Of a DNA stretch of 44,966 nucleotides, positions 21,844 through 30,880 are shown piece after piece. The translations under genes were made by a program, and so were the position numbers. The notes below the pieces were generated by a model that was not told where the DNA came from, did no database searches, and saw nothing but the letters and a program-made list of their open reading frames with translations. This DNA comes from SAR116 cluster bacterium AG-335-B03 (GTDB taxonomy: Bacteria > Pseudomonadota > Alphaproteobacteria > Puniceispirillales > Marisalimonadaceae), in contig QBZG01000002.1 in NCBI GenBank assembly GCA_003282435.1, forward strand, positions 1 to 44,966, read 5' to 3'. Numbering within the stretch: position 1 is the first letter of the stretch; every line of letters begins with the position of its first letter.

Positions 21844-21874
21844 ATTAATTGAGTACCTGCTTCAGGAGATTCTC

Positions 21875-22762
21875 ATGGAAAAAATAGGATTTATTGGCTT
21901 AGGTAGTATGGGTGCCCCCCTTGCTGAAAGATTGCTTAAAAAATACCAGCTTGTTGTTCATGACCTTGATGAAAAAAATATTAAATACTTTACTGATAAA
22001 GGAGCTTTGGCTTGTTCTAATCCTGCAAAATTAGCCTCGCAAACTTCACGAATTTTTTTATGTTTACCAACCAGTGCTATTGTAGAAAAAGTTGTAAATG
22101 GAGATAATGGATTATTAAAATCTGCTAAGAAAGATACATACATTATTGATATGACAACAGGAGAGCCCGAAATTACCAGAAAAATTTCTAATGCTCTTAA
22201 ACAAAAAGATATTAATTTTATAGACGCTCCAGTAAGTGGGGGACCAAAAGGAGCTAATCAAGGTAATATAGCTATAATGGTAGGTGGAACTGAAAATCAA
22301 TTTTCAACTATTAAGCCTATAATGGAGAATATCAGTTCAAATATATTCTATGCAGGGGAGATTGGATCAGGACATTCAATTAAAGCGGGTAACAACTTGC
22401 TCAATTTAATATGTAGAATGGCTACTTTCGAAGTTATTTCAATGCTTGTAAAAGACGGTGTTGAGCCTGAAAAAGCAGTGAATATTATCCAGAAGAGTTC
22501 TGGAAGAAACTATGCAACAGAAATCACACTACCGGACAATATTCTTTCTGGAAAAATGGTCCAAGGTTTCAGTACTGGTTTGATGAAAAAGGATGCTGGT
22601 GTTGCAACTAAAATTGCTGACGCTAATCAGGTTGAAATTCCACTGGGAAAATTATCTCAAGAGCTTTTAAAAACTACGATTGATGAATTTGGTGAAGAAG
22701 CTGATATGAGCAACGTTGCTCTTACTTACGAAAAACTTTCTGGTGCTAAAATTAGACCTTAA
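21875..22762 (+). CDS. NAD(P)-dependent 3-hydroxyisobutyrate / 2-hydroxy-3-oxopropionate dehydrogenase family protein
   Basis: Beta-hydroxyacid dehydrogenase with an N-terminal Rossmann fold: IGFIGLGSMGAPLAERL at residues 3-19 and the substrate-anchoring DAPVSGGPKGANQG near residues 116-129. The catalytic lysine is in SIKAGNNLLNL. Family members oxidise 3-hydroxyisobutyrate or tartronate semialdehyde derivatives. A longer ORF begins with TTG at 21827, but the ATG at 21875 has AGGAG 5-6 bases upstream and gives a protein beginning right before the Rossmann motif (295 residues), so it is preferred. It overlaps no neighbour once so shortened: 31 bases follow the GST stop. Substrate not resolved; the context (racemase, FAH-type, hydratase) suggests branched or hydroxy acid breakdown. 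Confidence 0.87.
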   Translation: MEKIGFIGLGSMGAPLAERLLKKYQLVVHDLDEKNIKYFTDKGALACSNPAKLASQTSRIFLCLPTSAIVEKVVNGDNGLLKSAKKDTYIIDMTTGEPEITRKISNALKQKDINFIDAPVSGGPKGANQGNIAIMVGGTENQFSTIKPIMENISSNIFYAGEIGSGHSIKAGNNLLNLICRMATFEVISMLVKDGVEPEKAVNIIQKSSGRNYATEITLPDNILSGKMVQGFSTGLMKKDAGVATKIADANQVEIPLGKLSQELLKTTIDEFGEEADMSNVALTYEKLSGAKIRP

Positions 22763-22773
22763 GATTTATCCAG

Positions 22774-24537
22774 TTAATTCAGTATACCCTCTTTGATTGC
22801 TTTAATTTGTAAAGCTAAAAATTTTGAAAAAATTCTGCATTGAGCTAAACTTCCTGCATGAAACCATAATCCAGGTTGTTTAGTCTGCATCCACATATTT
22901 CTTAGTTCTTGTCTATTGTTATCAAACCCCCAAATAGGTCCAATCTTTTTTACAACTGATTTTCCAAAAAACTTTTCAACCACATATTCTTGACCTTTGT
23001 AACCGGTTGCGGTGACCATCAAATCAATTTCTAAATTTTCGCCTGATTTCATCTCTATTCCTGAAGGATTAAAATTAGAGATATCTGAAAATTGTATTAC
23101 TTTAATCTTTCCATTAGCTATTAAATCAGATGCTCCTACATTAAAATAATAACCACCACCTCTAGTTAAATATTTAAATTGCCATCCAGTGTTTTCTTCA
23201 CCGTATTCTAATCTAAATCCAACTTCTTCTAATTTATCCAATAAAGGCTTATCAATCTCTTTTGTTTTTTGTGTGAGAAGTTGGTGTGTTTTTTTCAGAA
23301 CATCAAGAGGAGTTGAAATAGTAATTAAATCACAATCGTCCGTGTTGGGACCTTCTTTATATAATTGATAAGGTAGTTGTGCACTCGGCTCAACATTAAC
23401 AACCATAGATGGTGATCTCTGAACTATTTTAACATTTGCACCATGAACATACAAATCTTGGGCAACATCATGGGCACTAGTACCTGTTCCATACACCAAT
23501 ACATTTTTACCTTTATAATCTCTACCGCTACTGTAGTCTGTAGAGTGTATTACCTTACCCTTATATCCTTCCATTCCAGGAATTTTATTGCGATTAGGAA
23601 CTGAGCTTACACCTACAGCCATTACTATATGCTTAGGCTTCATTATCCTTTCATTACCATTAGATAATCTAAGTATAACTTTCCAATTTTTTTTAACTTC
23701 ATCATATTCTGCACTAATAAAAGTCGTTTTTGTCCAAACATTTAACTCCATACTCTCAGTATAATACTCAAACCATCCTGCTAATTTGTCTTTGGGAATA
23801 TATGTTGGCCAGGTAGGCGGAAATGGCATGTAAGGAAGGTGATTTACATGTGTCTGATTATGCAATTTTAGAGAGTGATACCTGTTTCTCCAGTTATCCC
23901 CTACCCTTTCATTTTTATCTATAACAAGGGTGTCGATATTTTGTTGCTTTAATCTTGCAGCAATTGATAAGCCAGCTTGTCCACTCCCAACAACTAAAAC
24001 TTCAGGGTCTCTATCTTTATATAACCTATCTTCTGTTCTGACATCTAACCAATTGGGGCCCTCTAAGGTGTTTTCATATTCATCTTCTTTCTTGTTAAAT
24101 GAAGAATTGAGGTTACTTAAAGCTGTAAGAAAACTCCATGCTTTAAGCATTCTTGGAGCCTCAAGGTCTTCGTATAGTCTTACAACACCCTCACAATGTC
24201 CAAATTTTGTTTTAAATTTTAAAATTACTTCTATTACATTTTTACCAGCTCTAATAACTTCCCTAGGCTGAGTTCTTTGAGGGTCGATAGTAAAGTCTCT
24301 TGCAGTAACATCTAAAACCTTATCATAAAGTTTAGGAATTATATTCTGTTTGCCGGATGTTGTTTGAATCTGCCAAGTGAGCGCCAACATATCTCGCCAA
24401 TGGCAATCTTCAAAAAACAATTTATTAAGATTTACAATAGAATCTTTTTTATTATGTTTATCAGATATAGCTTCGTTAAAACTTAAAAGCCAATTATCTA
24501 CTTCATTTCGAACGTTAACGATATGACTGTCTAACAA
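22774..24537 (-). CDS. Flavin-containing monooxygenase with N-terminal NTF2-like (SnoaL) domain
   Basis: FAD and NAD(P)H-dependent monooxygenase of the FMO/Baeyer-Villiger group, 587 residues. Residues 1-150 form a SnoaL/NTF2-like domain ending before the flavin part. FAD motif GSGQAGLS is followed by GDNWRNRYHSLKLH. The FMO signature appears as YKGKVIHSTDY (Tyr in place of the usual Phe), the NADP motif is YGTGTSAHDVAQD and the C-terminal ATGY is present. The longest ORF starts at 24549, but a TTG at 24537 has GGAG 6 bases upstream while the longer start sits inside that same Shine-Dalgarno, so 24537 is preferred. It converges on the dehydrogenase and is divergent from the hydratase. Such enzymes oxidise ketones, amines or sulfides; the substrate is unknown. 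Confidence 0.86.
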   Translation of the reverse strand: MLDSHIVNVRNEVDNWLLSFNEAISDKHNKKDSIVNLNKLFFEDCHWRDMLALTWQIQTTSGKQNIIPKLYDKVLDVTARDFTIDPQRTQPREVIRAGKNVIEVILKFKTKFGHCEGVVRLYEDLEAPRMLKAWSFLTALSNLNSSFNKKEDEYENTLEGPNWLDVRTEDRLYKDRDPEVLVVGSGQAGLSIAARLKQQNIDTLVIDKNERVGDNWRNRYHSLKLHNQTHVNHLPYMPFPPTWPTYIPKDKLAGWFEYYTESMELNVWTKTTFISAEYDEVKKNWKVILRLSNGNERIMKPKHIVMAVGVSSVPNRNKIPGMEGYKGKVIHSTDYSSGRDYKGKNVLVYGTGTSAHDVAQDLYVHGANVKIVQRSPSMVVNVEPSAQLPYQLYKEGPNTDDCDLITISTPLDVLKKTHQLLTQKTKEIDKPLLDKLEEVGFRLEYGEENTGWQFKYLTRGGGYYFNVGASDLIANGKIKVIQFSDISNFNPSGIEMKSGENLEIDLMVTATGYKGQEYVVEKFFGKSVVKKIGPIWGFDNNRQELRNMWMQTKQPGLWFHAGSLAQCRIFSKFLALQIKAIKEGILN

Positions 24538-24661
24538 CAAAAACTCCAAGAAAAATAGAAAAATATATATTTACTTTATCAAACAAAACTTTCTAAGAAC
24601 AGAAATTTTTTATAGGATATTATTATAAAATGAACATTTTTATATCTTAAGGGGGTGCTTT

Positions 24662-25435
24662 ATGGATAGATTAGAACAAATAGCACAATTTATGTTGGAT
24701 CAACATAACTCAAAACAAACCTTTCAAAACTTACCTGAAACGTTGATGCCGAAAGGTTTTGATGAAGCTTATAAGGTACAACAGGTTTTTCAAAAAAAAT
24801 CTGATCGTGGAGAATTAGGAGGTTTTAAAATAGCTTTGGCTTCAAAGATCCAACAAGAATTATGCGGTATAGATCATCCTATAGCTGGCGGGATTTTTGC
24901 AAATGAAATAAAGAGTAGTCCTTCTACATTTGAACTAAGTAATTTTCACGGGTTAGGCTTAGAGTTTGAAATAGCTGTCACTTTATCCGAAGATTTAAAG
25001 CCTGAAATGGGTTCATTTGATAAAAATAATATAAGGCAATATATCAAGTCACTTTCGCCTGCATTTGAACTTATAATAGACAGGAATGCCGATTACTCCA
25101 ACATAAACGCTTTGACTATGATTACAGACAATGCCTGGTGCTCAGGAATAGTTATGGGTAAAGAACTTCCAAACTGGGAAAATTTAGATCTTGATATTAT
25201 TAAATCTCAACTACTTTGGAATGATGAGCCTCCACAAAATGCAATGATTAAAGACGCAAATCCCTTAGAGTCATTATCTTGGGTTGCTAATTTACTACTC
25301 TCTCATGGACGGACAATTCCTAAAGGCAGTGTTATAATTACTGGCAGTGTAATTAAAACACGAGCACCACAAAGAGGAGACCATATTATTTATAAAGTGG
25401 GCAATTTATCTGAGGTTGAAATTAAAATTAGCTAA
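24662..25435 (+). CDS. 2-keto-4-pentenoate hydratase-like protein (MhpD family)
   Basis: Mg-dependent hydratase/decarboxylase of the MhpD/HpaH group of the FAH superfamily, 257 residues. Recognisable parts are GGFKIALASKIQQELCGIDHPIAG near residues 46-70, the metal-binding EFEIAVTLSEDL around residue 100, PAFELIIDRN, and the conserved C-terminal GSVIITGSVIKTRAPQRGD. It hydrates 2-hydroxy-2,4-dienoates in aromatic meta-cleavage pathways. No meta-cleavage dioxygenase is seen in the window, so an alternative 2-oxo acid substrate is possible. The ATG has a strong GGGGGTG Shine-Dalgarno. It is divergent from the flavin monooxygenase and ends 11 bases from the converging TauE-type gene. Confidence 0.84.
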   Translation: MDRLEQIAQFMLDQHNSKQTFQNLPETLMPKGFDEAYKVQQVFQKKSDRGELGGFKIALASKIQQELCGIDHPIAGGIFANEIKSSPSTFELSNFHGLGLEFEIAVTLSEDLKPEMGSFDKNNIRQYIKSLSPAFELIIDRNADYSNINALTMITDNAWCSGIVMGKELPNWENLDLDIIKSQLLWNDEPPQNAMIKDANPLESLSWVANLLLSHGRTIPKGSVIITGSVIKTRAPQRGDHIIYKVGNLSEVEIKIS

Positions 25436-25445
25436 TAAAGCTATT

Positions 25446-26219
25446 CTAAATAAATACTTCAAATTCTACGAGAGATTGAATTATCATTTTTAAAGCTGCA
25501 ATACTAAAAAATATCAGTAATAAGTTTTTAAATGTTTTTGCATTTATTTTATTTCTTAACTTTTCACCAATCTGGAAACCTATCACAGCTGTTACAGAAC
25601 CAAGTGCTCCATAAATAAACATATTTGGTTGAAATACACCTGTGGCAATATAACCAACAGAAACAGGAATACATCCAATCGTAATTAAAAAACCACTAAC
25701 ATCAACAAAATGTTTGGGTTTAACATTTTTCATCAAAAGATACATTGTCACAGGAACAGCCCAAATTGACGCTGCCCCTCCAAATATTCCACCTAAGGTT
25801 CCTAAGCTACTTTGCCAAAACACATCATGTTTTGGGTTCATTTTAAAGTTAAAACCAAAAAAATTTACACTTACGAACAACAAAACCGCACATGCAAAAA
25901 TTATTCTTACAACATTATCGCCGATTTGGTTTGCATGAAATGAAGTTATCAAAATGCAAATTACCAGTGTAATTGCAAAATATTTATAGTTAGCAACTAT
26001 TTTGTTTGGATTATCCGCCTTACTGAATTGCCAAATATTGGTAACGGTCATAGGTATAAGATTAAGTCCTAAAGCCATTAATGGTGAAATGAAAAACGTC
26101 ATTATTGTTATAGCAGTAGTAGGAAGACCAATTCCAATTACGCCTTTTACAACCCCGGCTAAAAAAAATGCAATAGCAACTATGATGGAAATTTCATTAC
26201 CGTTATTTAAAATATCCAA
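25446..26219 (-). CDS. TauE/SafE family permease (putative sulfite or anion exporter)
   Basis: Integral membrane protein of about 257 residues with roughly eight transmembrane segments, rich in Gly, Ile and Val. The first hydrophobic segment carries FFLAGVVKGVIGIGLPTTAI, the family signature, repeated in the second half as LGTLGGIFGGAASIWAVP. Family members export sulfite, sulfoacetate or other small anions across the inner membrane. The start is TTG (26217-26219) with GGAAG about 8-9 bases upstream. It is the last gene of a convergent pair with the MhpD-type hydratase. A link with the persulfide dioxygenase-like gene is only suggestive. A 10-bp tandem repeat lies upstream at 26274-26293. Confidence 0.8.
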   Translation of the reverse strand: MDILNNGNEISIIVAIAFFLAGVVKGVIGIGLPTTAITIMTFFISPLMALGLNLIPMTVTNIWQFSKADNPNKIVANYKYFAITLVICILITSFHANQIGDNVVRIIFACAVLLFVSVNFFGFNFKMNPKHDVFWQSSLGTLGGIFGGAASIWAVPVTMYLLMKNVKPKHFVDVSGFLITIGCIPVSVGYIATGVFQPNMFIYGALGSVTAVIGFQIGEKLRNKINAKTFKNLLLIFFSIAALKMIIQSLVEFEVFI

Positions 26220-26273
26220 AACTTAAACTTCCATGAAACTTAAAGAATTTATAATCTAACATGTATATTTGAT

Positions 26274-26293
26274 TATATTTAACTATATTTAAC
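26274..26293. repeat. Tandem 10-bp repeat upstream of the TauE/SafE gene
   Basis: TATATTTAAC occurs twice in immediate tandem (26274-26283 and 26284-26293), 55-75 bases before the TauE/SafE start on the minus strand, where it reads GTTAAATATA twice. Ten-base phasing is one helical turn, as expected for paired regulator half sites. It may equally be slippage in an A/T-rich gap. Confidence 0.3.
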
Positions 26294-26313
26294 TTTTTTG
26301 ATTTGAGTACTGT

Positions 26314-27114
26314 TTATCCAACTCTCAAAAATAAAAGACCCAAAAATAAACCTACAATCAAAAATGATTTTATTAAATTGATCTTCTCTTTTAAAAAAAA
26401 CAAACCTAATAAAATTGCAAATAAAATTGAAGTTTCCCTAATGGAAGATACAACAGCAATGGGTAGAAACAAGCATGCCCAAACTACAATACCATAAGCT
26501 GCATATGATGCAGTTCCACCAATAAAAAATGAGTGTTTTCCACTAATGAAGATTCTTTTTATTATGTCTCTATCTTTCCATTTAGCATAAAAGTAAAATA
26601 TTAAACCATTAATCAAAGTCATCGTACTATAAAAACCAATTGGATTATGTGTTACTCTTGCTCCATAACCATCTACAATTGAATAACTAGCAATAAAGCA
26701 ACCTGTTATAATAGCTAAGCTGAAACCCTTTACACTGGAATCACGGCTTAGGAATTGTTTTAATCCATAAATTATCAAAGAAAGTGAAATAAGAAATATT
26801 CCTACCACTTCGTGAGAAGATATATTTTCTTCAAAGAACAACAAACTGATAGTAATAATTAATAGAGGAGACAACCCCCTTGCAATTGGATAAATTTCTG
26901 ACAATTCACCAAATTTATATGCATTTAAAAGAAATATTTGATAAAAAAAATGGAGCAACGCACTAGCTAATATGTAACTTAAACCATTTAAATTAGGAAG
27001 ACCAAAAACTAAAATTCCAATTAAGGCAAATGGGATATGACCTAGAACGACTGAAGTCATACTTAATAATTTATCTTCAGAACCCCTTAATATAAAGTTC
27101 CAAAGCGCGTGCAA
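26314..27114 (-). CDS. EamA/DMT family transporter
   Basis: Drug/metabolite transporter of the EamA type, with about ten hydrophobic segments in two repeats, exporting or importing amino acids, metabolites or sugars. The listed start is TTG at 27114, giving 266 residues that begin directly at HALWNFILRGSE, which in relatives lies at the end of the first membrane helix. Upstream the frame stays open to 27169 and encodes IIETFIIIAVLFAAF (27159-27115), completing that first helix and a length near 281. No ATG, GTG or TTG precedes it in frame, so a non-standard ATT start at 27157-27159 or a start outside my view is possible. Substrate unknown. Neighbours are TauE/SafE and, 98 bases upstream, ppx. 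Confidence 0.78.
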   Translation of the reverse strand: MHALWNFILRGSEDKLLSMTSVVLGHIPFALIGILVFGLPNLNGLSYILASALLHFFYQIFLLNAYKFGELSEIYPIARGLSPLLIITISLLFFEENISSHEVVGIFLISLSLIIYGLKQFLSRDSSVKGFSLAIITGCFIASYSIVDGYGARVTHNPIGFYSTMTLINGLIFYFYAKWKDRDIIKRIFISGKHSFFIGGTASYAAYGIVVWACLFLPIAVVSSIRETSILFAILLGLFFLKEKINLIKSFLIVGLFLGLLFLRVG

Positions 27115-27212
27115 GAATGCAGCAAATAGAACTGCAATTATAATGAAGGTTTCTATAATGTTTTGCCTAACTTATGATTATTAGTTTAAAGAATTATTTA
27201 TTAATACTTAAT

Positions 27213-28670
27213 TTAAACTATCTCATAATTTAAATTAGAAGCGTTAGCAAAATTCTTTAATCTTCTCTCAACTTCTTTATCCATAAGAGACTTTGCCTCT
27301 GGCTTTATCTTACATATGAGTTTATTTTTTTTGATTTTTAGTTTTATTTTTTCTAGGTTTTTTGGGTATCCACCACAAAAAATATAAATAAATCGCAGAC
27401 CCAGGCCAACTGCAAAAGAAGACGCTTTTTGTTCTTCTGTTAGTAAGTTTATAATTGATTTTTCAATTTGTTTTTTCTCTTTCATGCCTACATATCTATG
27501 ATATACAACTTTAGCCATCCATACTCTTTCAACATGCGTCAAATCTCCAATAGGTAGTGATAAGATTTTATTTGCTGCAATATATCCCCTCAAGTCAGGT
27601 TGTTCATCCCATGAAATATCAGACAAATTAGTACTAATTTTAAATACTCTCTCAAGATCTTTGTCTGCTATTTTTTTGAAGATAGGGTTAAATATTTTTT
27701 TAATTTTAGTTTGCATGCCAGTAAATCTTTGATTTTTAGCAAGCATTTTATAATAAGCTACTTTATCAGGATTTATTCTATTTTCTTTATTAAGCTCTGC
27801 AATCAATCCATCTCTTATACTAGTTCCACTTATTATTATATTCTGAACTTCAGATTTGATAATTAAGTTAAGGATTATATTAGCTGCAGTAGAAATAGTA
27901 TCTTTTCTGACAGACGGGACACCTAAGACGTCCTGATTTTCGTCTGTTATTCGATCTAAAAGGATCGTTGCTTTTTCTTTATTTAAATTTAACCCATGCA
28001 ACAATGTAAGAGGATAGTTGAAATTTTTAATATATGCTGAACCTAAAGCTCTAAAACTTCCACCTGTTCCATATAAAGTTAGATTTTTTGCATTTTTTAA
28101 CCAGTCAACTTTATTAATCTCACTTATAATTTCTTCATTACAAATTTGTGATAGGTGGCCTATATCTAAACTTGTAGAGTGAATATTTTTTCCATTTTGA
28201 ATAAGAATAAGTTCTAAACTTCCACCACCTAGATCTGCTATAAGCCCATTGTCTACTTTCATATTACTAAGAATGCCTAAAGAAGCATAGTGTGCTTCTT
28301 GTTTGGAAGATAAAATTTTAATTTTATGATTTAAAATTTTTTCTGCAGGACGAAGAAATTCACCTGCATTTTTAGCATTTCTGACTGCTGCAGTTGTAAT
28401 AAGTATCTGGTGTTTAACTGACATTGTTTTTACAATGTATGCAAAGCGTTTTATTGCAGATAAAGCTCTCGAAATTGATTGGTTTGAAATTTTTTTGGTT
28501 TTAGATAAACCTTCACCAAGTTTACAGTTTAGTCTTTCATTAAATAAGGGAAAAGGATACTTACCGTTTTGAGGATAAATTACTAATCTAATGGAATTAG
28601 ATCCAATATCAATTATTGCTAATTTACCTTTACTTAATTTCTTGTCAAAACTTAATGCTAATTCATTCAT
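27213..28670 (-). CDS. ppx: Exopolyphosphatase (Ppx/GppA family)
   Basis: Hydrolyses inorganic polyphosphate from chain ends or removes the gamma phosphate of pppGpp. The actin-like ATPase-fold start LAIIDIGSNSIRLVIY is at residues 17-32, and the second phosphate loop LIADLGGGSLELILI is around residue 143. The C-terminal half forms the HD-like helical domain (VERVWMAKVVYHRYVG). At 485 residues it is the usual alphaproteobacterial length. It overlaps the ppk stop by 4 bases (ATGA), so the two enzymes are coupled and can balance synthesis and breakdown of polyphosphate. Confidence 0.92.
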   Translation of the reverse strand: MNELALSFDKKLSKGKLAIIDIGSNSIRLVIYPQNGKYPFPLFNERLNCKLGEGLSKTKKISNQSISRALSAIKRFAYIVKTMSVKHQILITTAAVRNAKNAGEFLRPAEKILNHKIKILSSKQEAHYASLGILSNMKVDNGLIADLGGGSLELILIQNGKNIHSTSLDIGHLSQICNEEIISEINKVDWLKNAKNLTLYGTGGSFRALGSAYIKNFNYPLTLLHGLNLNKEKATILLDRITDENQDVLGVPSVRKDTISTAANIILNLIIKSEVQNIIISGTSIRDGLIAELNKENRINPDKVAYYKMLAKNQRFTGMQTKIKKIFNPIFKKIADKDLERVFKISTNLSDISWDEQPDLRGYIAANKILSLPIGDLTHVERVWMAKVVYHRYVGMKEKKQIEKSIINLLTEEQKASSFAVGLGLRFIYIFCGGYPKNLEKIKLKIKKNKLICKIKPEAKSLMDKEVERRLKNFANASNLNYEIV

Positions 28671-30805
28671 TCTTGTATTTTAGCTAAGCTTCCCTGTCCC
28701 GATAAACTTGGGTTATTCATAAAATACGTGTGCGCACAAAATGACTTATCCTCGTCCTCATTCTTGGAGTATTCTCCATATTCATTTAATTGCCAAGTAT
28801 TTTTTGTGTCGTTTATTAAGGCAGGCAATACTTGTGTAAGAACTTGGTTTCTGACTGTCTTGTTTTCTAATGGTATAAAAGCCTCAACTCTATGGTATAA
28901 ATTCCTGGGCATTATGTCAGCTGAAGATATATAAACTAGATTACTTTCAGATTGAAGTTTTCCTTTATTTGCAAAAACATAAATTCTTCCATGTTCAAGG
29001 AACCTTCCAATAATAGCTGAAACTGTAATATTTTCTGACATCCCTTTAACATTAGGGCGAAGACAACAAATGCCTCTAACCATTAAATGAATTTTTACAC
29101 CTGCATTAGATGCTTCGTATAGTTTCTCAATAATTTTTTGATCGACAATAGCATTGCATTTAATCCAAATTCCACTTTCAAAACCCTTTTTAGAATTATC
29201 TATCTCATTATCAATTTTCTCCATTAGCCAATCAAATGAGGAATTAGGTGATATTATCATCTTATTTAATTGTTTTGGTTGAACATGGCTTGTAAGAAAA
29301 TTAAAAACTGACCTTGCGTCCTCACATATTTTTTTATCCATAGTAAATAATGAAAAATCTGTGTAAATTTTAGCAGTATATGGATGGTAATTACCAGTTC
29401 CACAATGAGCATAAGAAACTAGTTTTTTTCCTTCTTTTCTTGTTATTAAAGATAATTTTGCGTGTACCTTTAAATCAACTAACCCATAAGCAACTTGAGC
29501 ACCTGCTCTTTCTAAGATTCTAGCTAGTTGCACATTATTTTCCTCATCAAATCTAGCTTTTAATTCAATTACAGCGACAACAGATTTACCTGCCTCAGCA
29601 GCTGCTACCAATGCTTCCACAATAGGAGAGTCAGGAGAAGTCCTGTATAACGTTTGTCGTATCGTCAGAACATTTTTATCAATAGCTGCCTGTTGAAGTA
29701 AACTTAAGACAACATCAAAACTTTCATAAGGATGATGAACTATTATTTCTTTATTCTTTATGGCTAAAAAACAATCACCTTTAAAATCGAAAATTCTTTG
29801 TGGCATTCTAGGTTTATAAGGCTTGAATAAATCTTGTTTGGACAAATTATTTATTATTTCTGTAAAGTCACTTATGCCAACAAATCCTTCTGCTACAAAT
29901 ATATGTTCATCAGGAATATTTAATTCTCTTGTCAATAATTTCTGTGCAGTTTTGGATAAGTCATGGGAAAAAATCAGAGAAACGATTCCACCCCTTTTTC
30001 TTGCTCTAATTGCAGACTCAAATTGTCCAATCAGATCGTCTGCCTCGTCATCTATTTCTATTTCAGCATCTCTTACTACTCTGAACATACCTGATTTTAA
30101 TAATTTATATTCTGGATAGATTAAATGAACAAACTTTGTGACTAGTGTTTCCAACATTGCGTATTTTTGAAGCTCACCTGGTAACCTTATAAATCTATCA
30201 ATATTATCAGGAAGTAAAACCACGCAGTTAATATTGTTACCATTGGTATCCTTCATTTCCATTAACACACACTTACCTTTATTTTGAATAAATGGAAAAG
30301 GATGTGCGGGGTCTAATGTAGTTGGAGTGAGAAGTGGCAAAATATTTTGTTCATAATATTCCTCAAGCCACTTTAATTCATTTTTATTCCATTGATTTTC
30401 AAATAAAATTGAAACATTACAATCTTCTTCTTGATTTAATAAATACTTCAAACATTTTTGTTGTTTATTTTTTAAATCTTTGGAAGCACTCAGTACAGAT
30501 TTTAATAATTCATCTGCCCTCATTCCAGTTTCTGGAACTATTTTAGAGCCTTGACTAATTAACTGAAGTAATCCAGCTATTCTAACCATATAGAATTCAT
30601 CTAAATTTTCTGACGAAATAGTTACAAATCTTAATCTTTCACCAAATGGAATTGCTTTATCATACGCTTTAAGCAAAACCCTTTCATTAAAAGACAACCA
30701 ACTAATTTCACGATCAAAATATCTATCTTTTTGATGACTAATAATTTTTTTTGTAGTTAGGTTTAAAGACAATTTAGCCTCAAAAATTGGAGTTTTGAGT
30801 TTCAT
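28667..30805 (-). CDS. ppk: Polyphosphate kinase 1
   Basis: Synthesises inorganic polyphosphate from ATP. The N-terminal domain carries REISWLSFNERVLLKA (residues 32-47). The phosphorylated and acid-base histidines are His448 in DLKVHAKLSL and His467 in AHCGTGNYHPYTAKIYTDFS, 19 residues apart as in E. coli (435 and 454). Also visible are the head-domain FDKPYKPRMPQRIFD-like region and the C-terminal phospholipase-D-like segments. At 712 residues it is full length. It is followed by ppx with a 4-base overlap. A Pho-box-like direct repeat lies about 76-94 bases before the ATG on the same strand (30881-30899), the right spot for phosphate-starvation control by PhoB. Confidence 0.96.
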   Translation of the reverse strand: MKLKTPIFEAKLSLNLTTKKIISHQKDRYFDREISWLSFNERVLLKAYDKAIPFGERLRFVTISSENLDEFYMVRIAGLLQLISQGSKIVPETGMRADELLKSVLSASKDLKNKQQKCLKYLLNQEEDCNVSILFENQWNKNELKWLEEYYEQNILPLLTPTTLDPAHPFPFIQNKGKCVLMEMKDTNGNNINCVVLLPDNIDRFIRLPGELQKYAMLETLVTKFVHLIYPEYKLLKSGMFRVVRDAEIEIDDEADDLIGQFESAIRARKRGGIVSLIFSHDLSKTAQKLLTRELNIPDEHIFVAEGFVGISDFTEIINNLSKQDLFKPYKPRMPQRIFDFKGDCFLAIKNKEIIVHHPYESFDVVLSLLQQAAIDKNVLTIRQTLYRTSPDSPIVEALVAAAEAGKSVVAVIELKARFDEENNVQLARILERAGAQVAYGLVDLKVHAKLSLITRKEGKKLVSYAHCGTGNYHPYTAKIYTDFSLFTMDKKICEDARSVFNFLTSHVQPKQLNKMIISPNSSFDWLMEKIDNEIDNSKKGFESGIWIKCNAIVDQKIIEKLYEASNAGVKIHLMVRGICCLRPNVKGMSENITVSAIIGRFLEHGRIYVFANKGKLQSESNLVYISSADIMPRNLYHRVEAFIPLENKTVRNQVLTQVLPALINDTKNTWQLNEYGEYSKNEDEDKSFCAHTYFMNNPSLSGQGSLAKIQE

Positions 30806-30880
30806 TCAGTAATAATCTACCTTAAATTCATCAATTACTACTATATGAATTCTCAAAACTTGGTCTTTATAAACTTAAAT

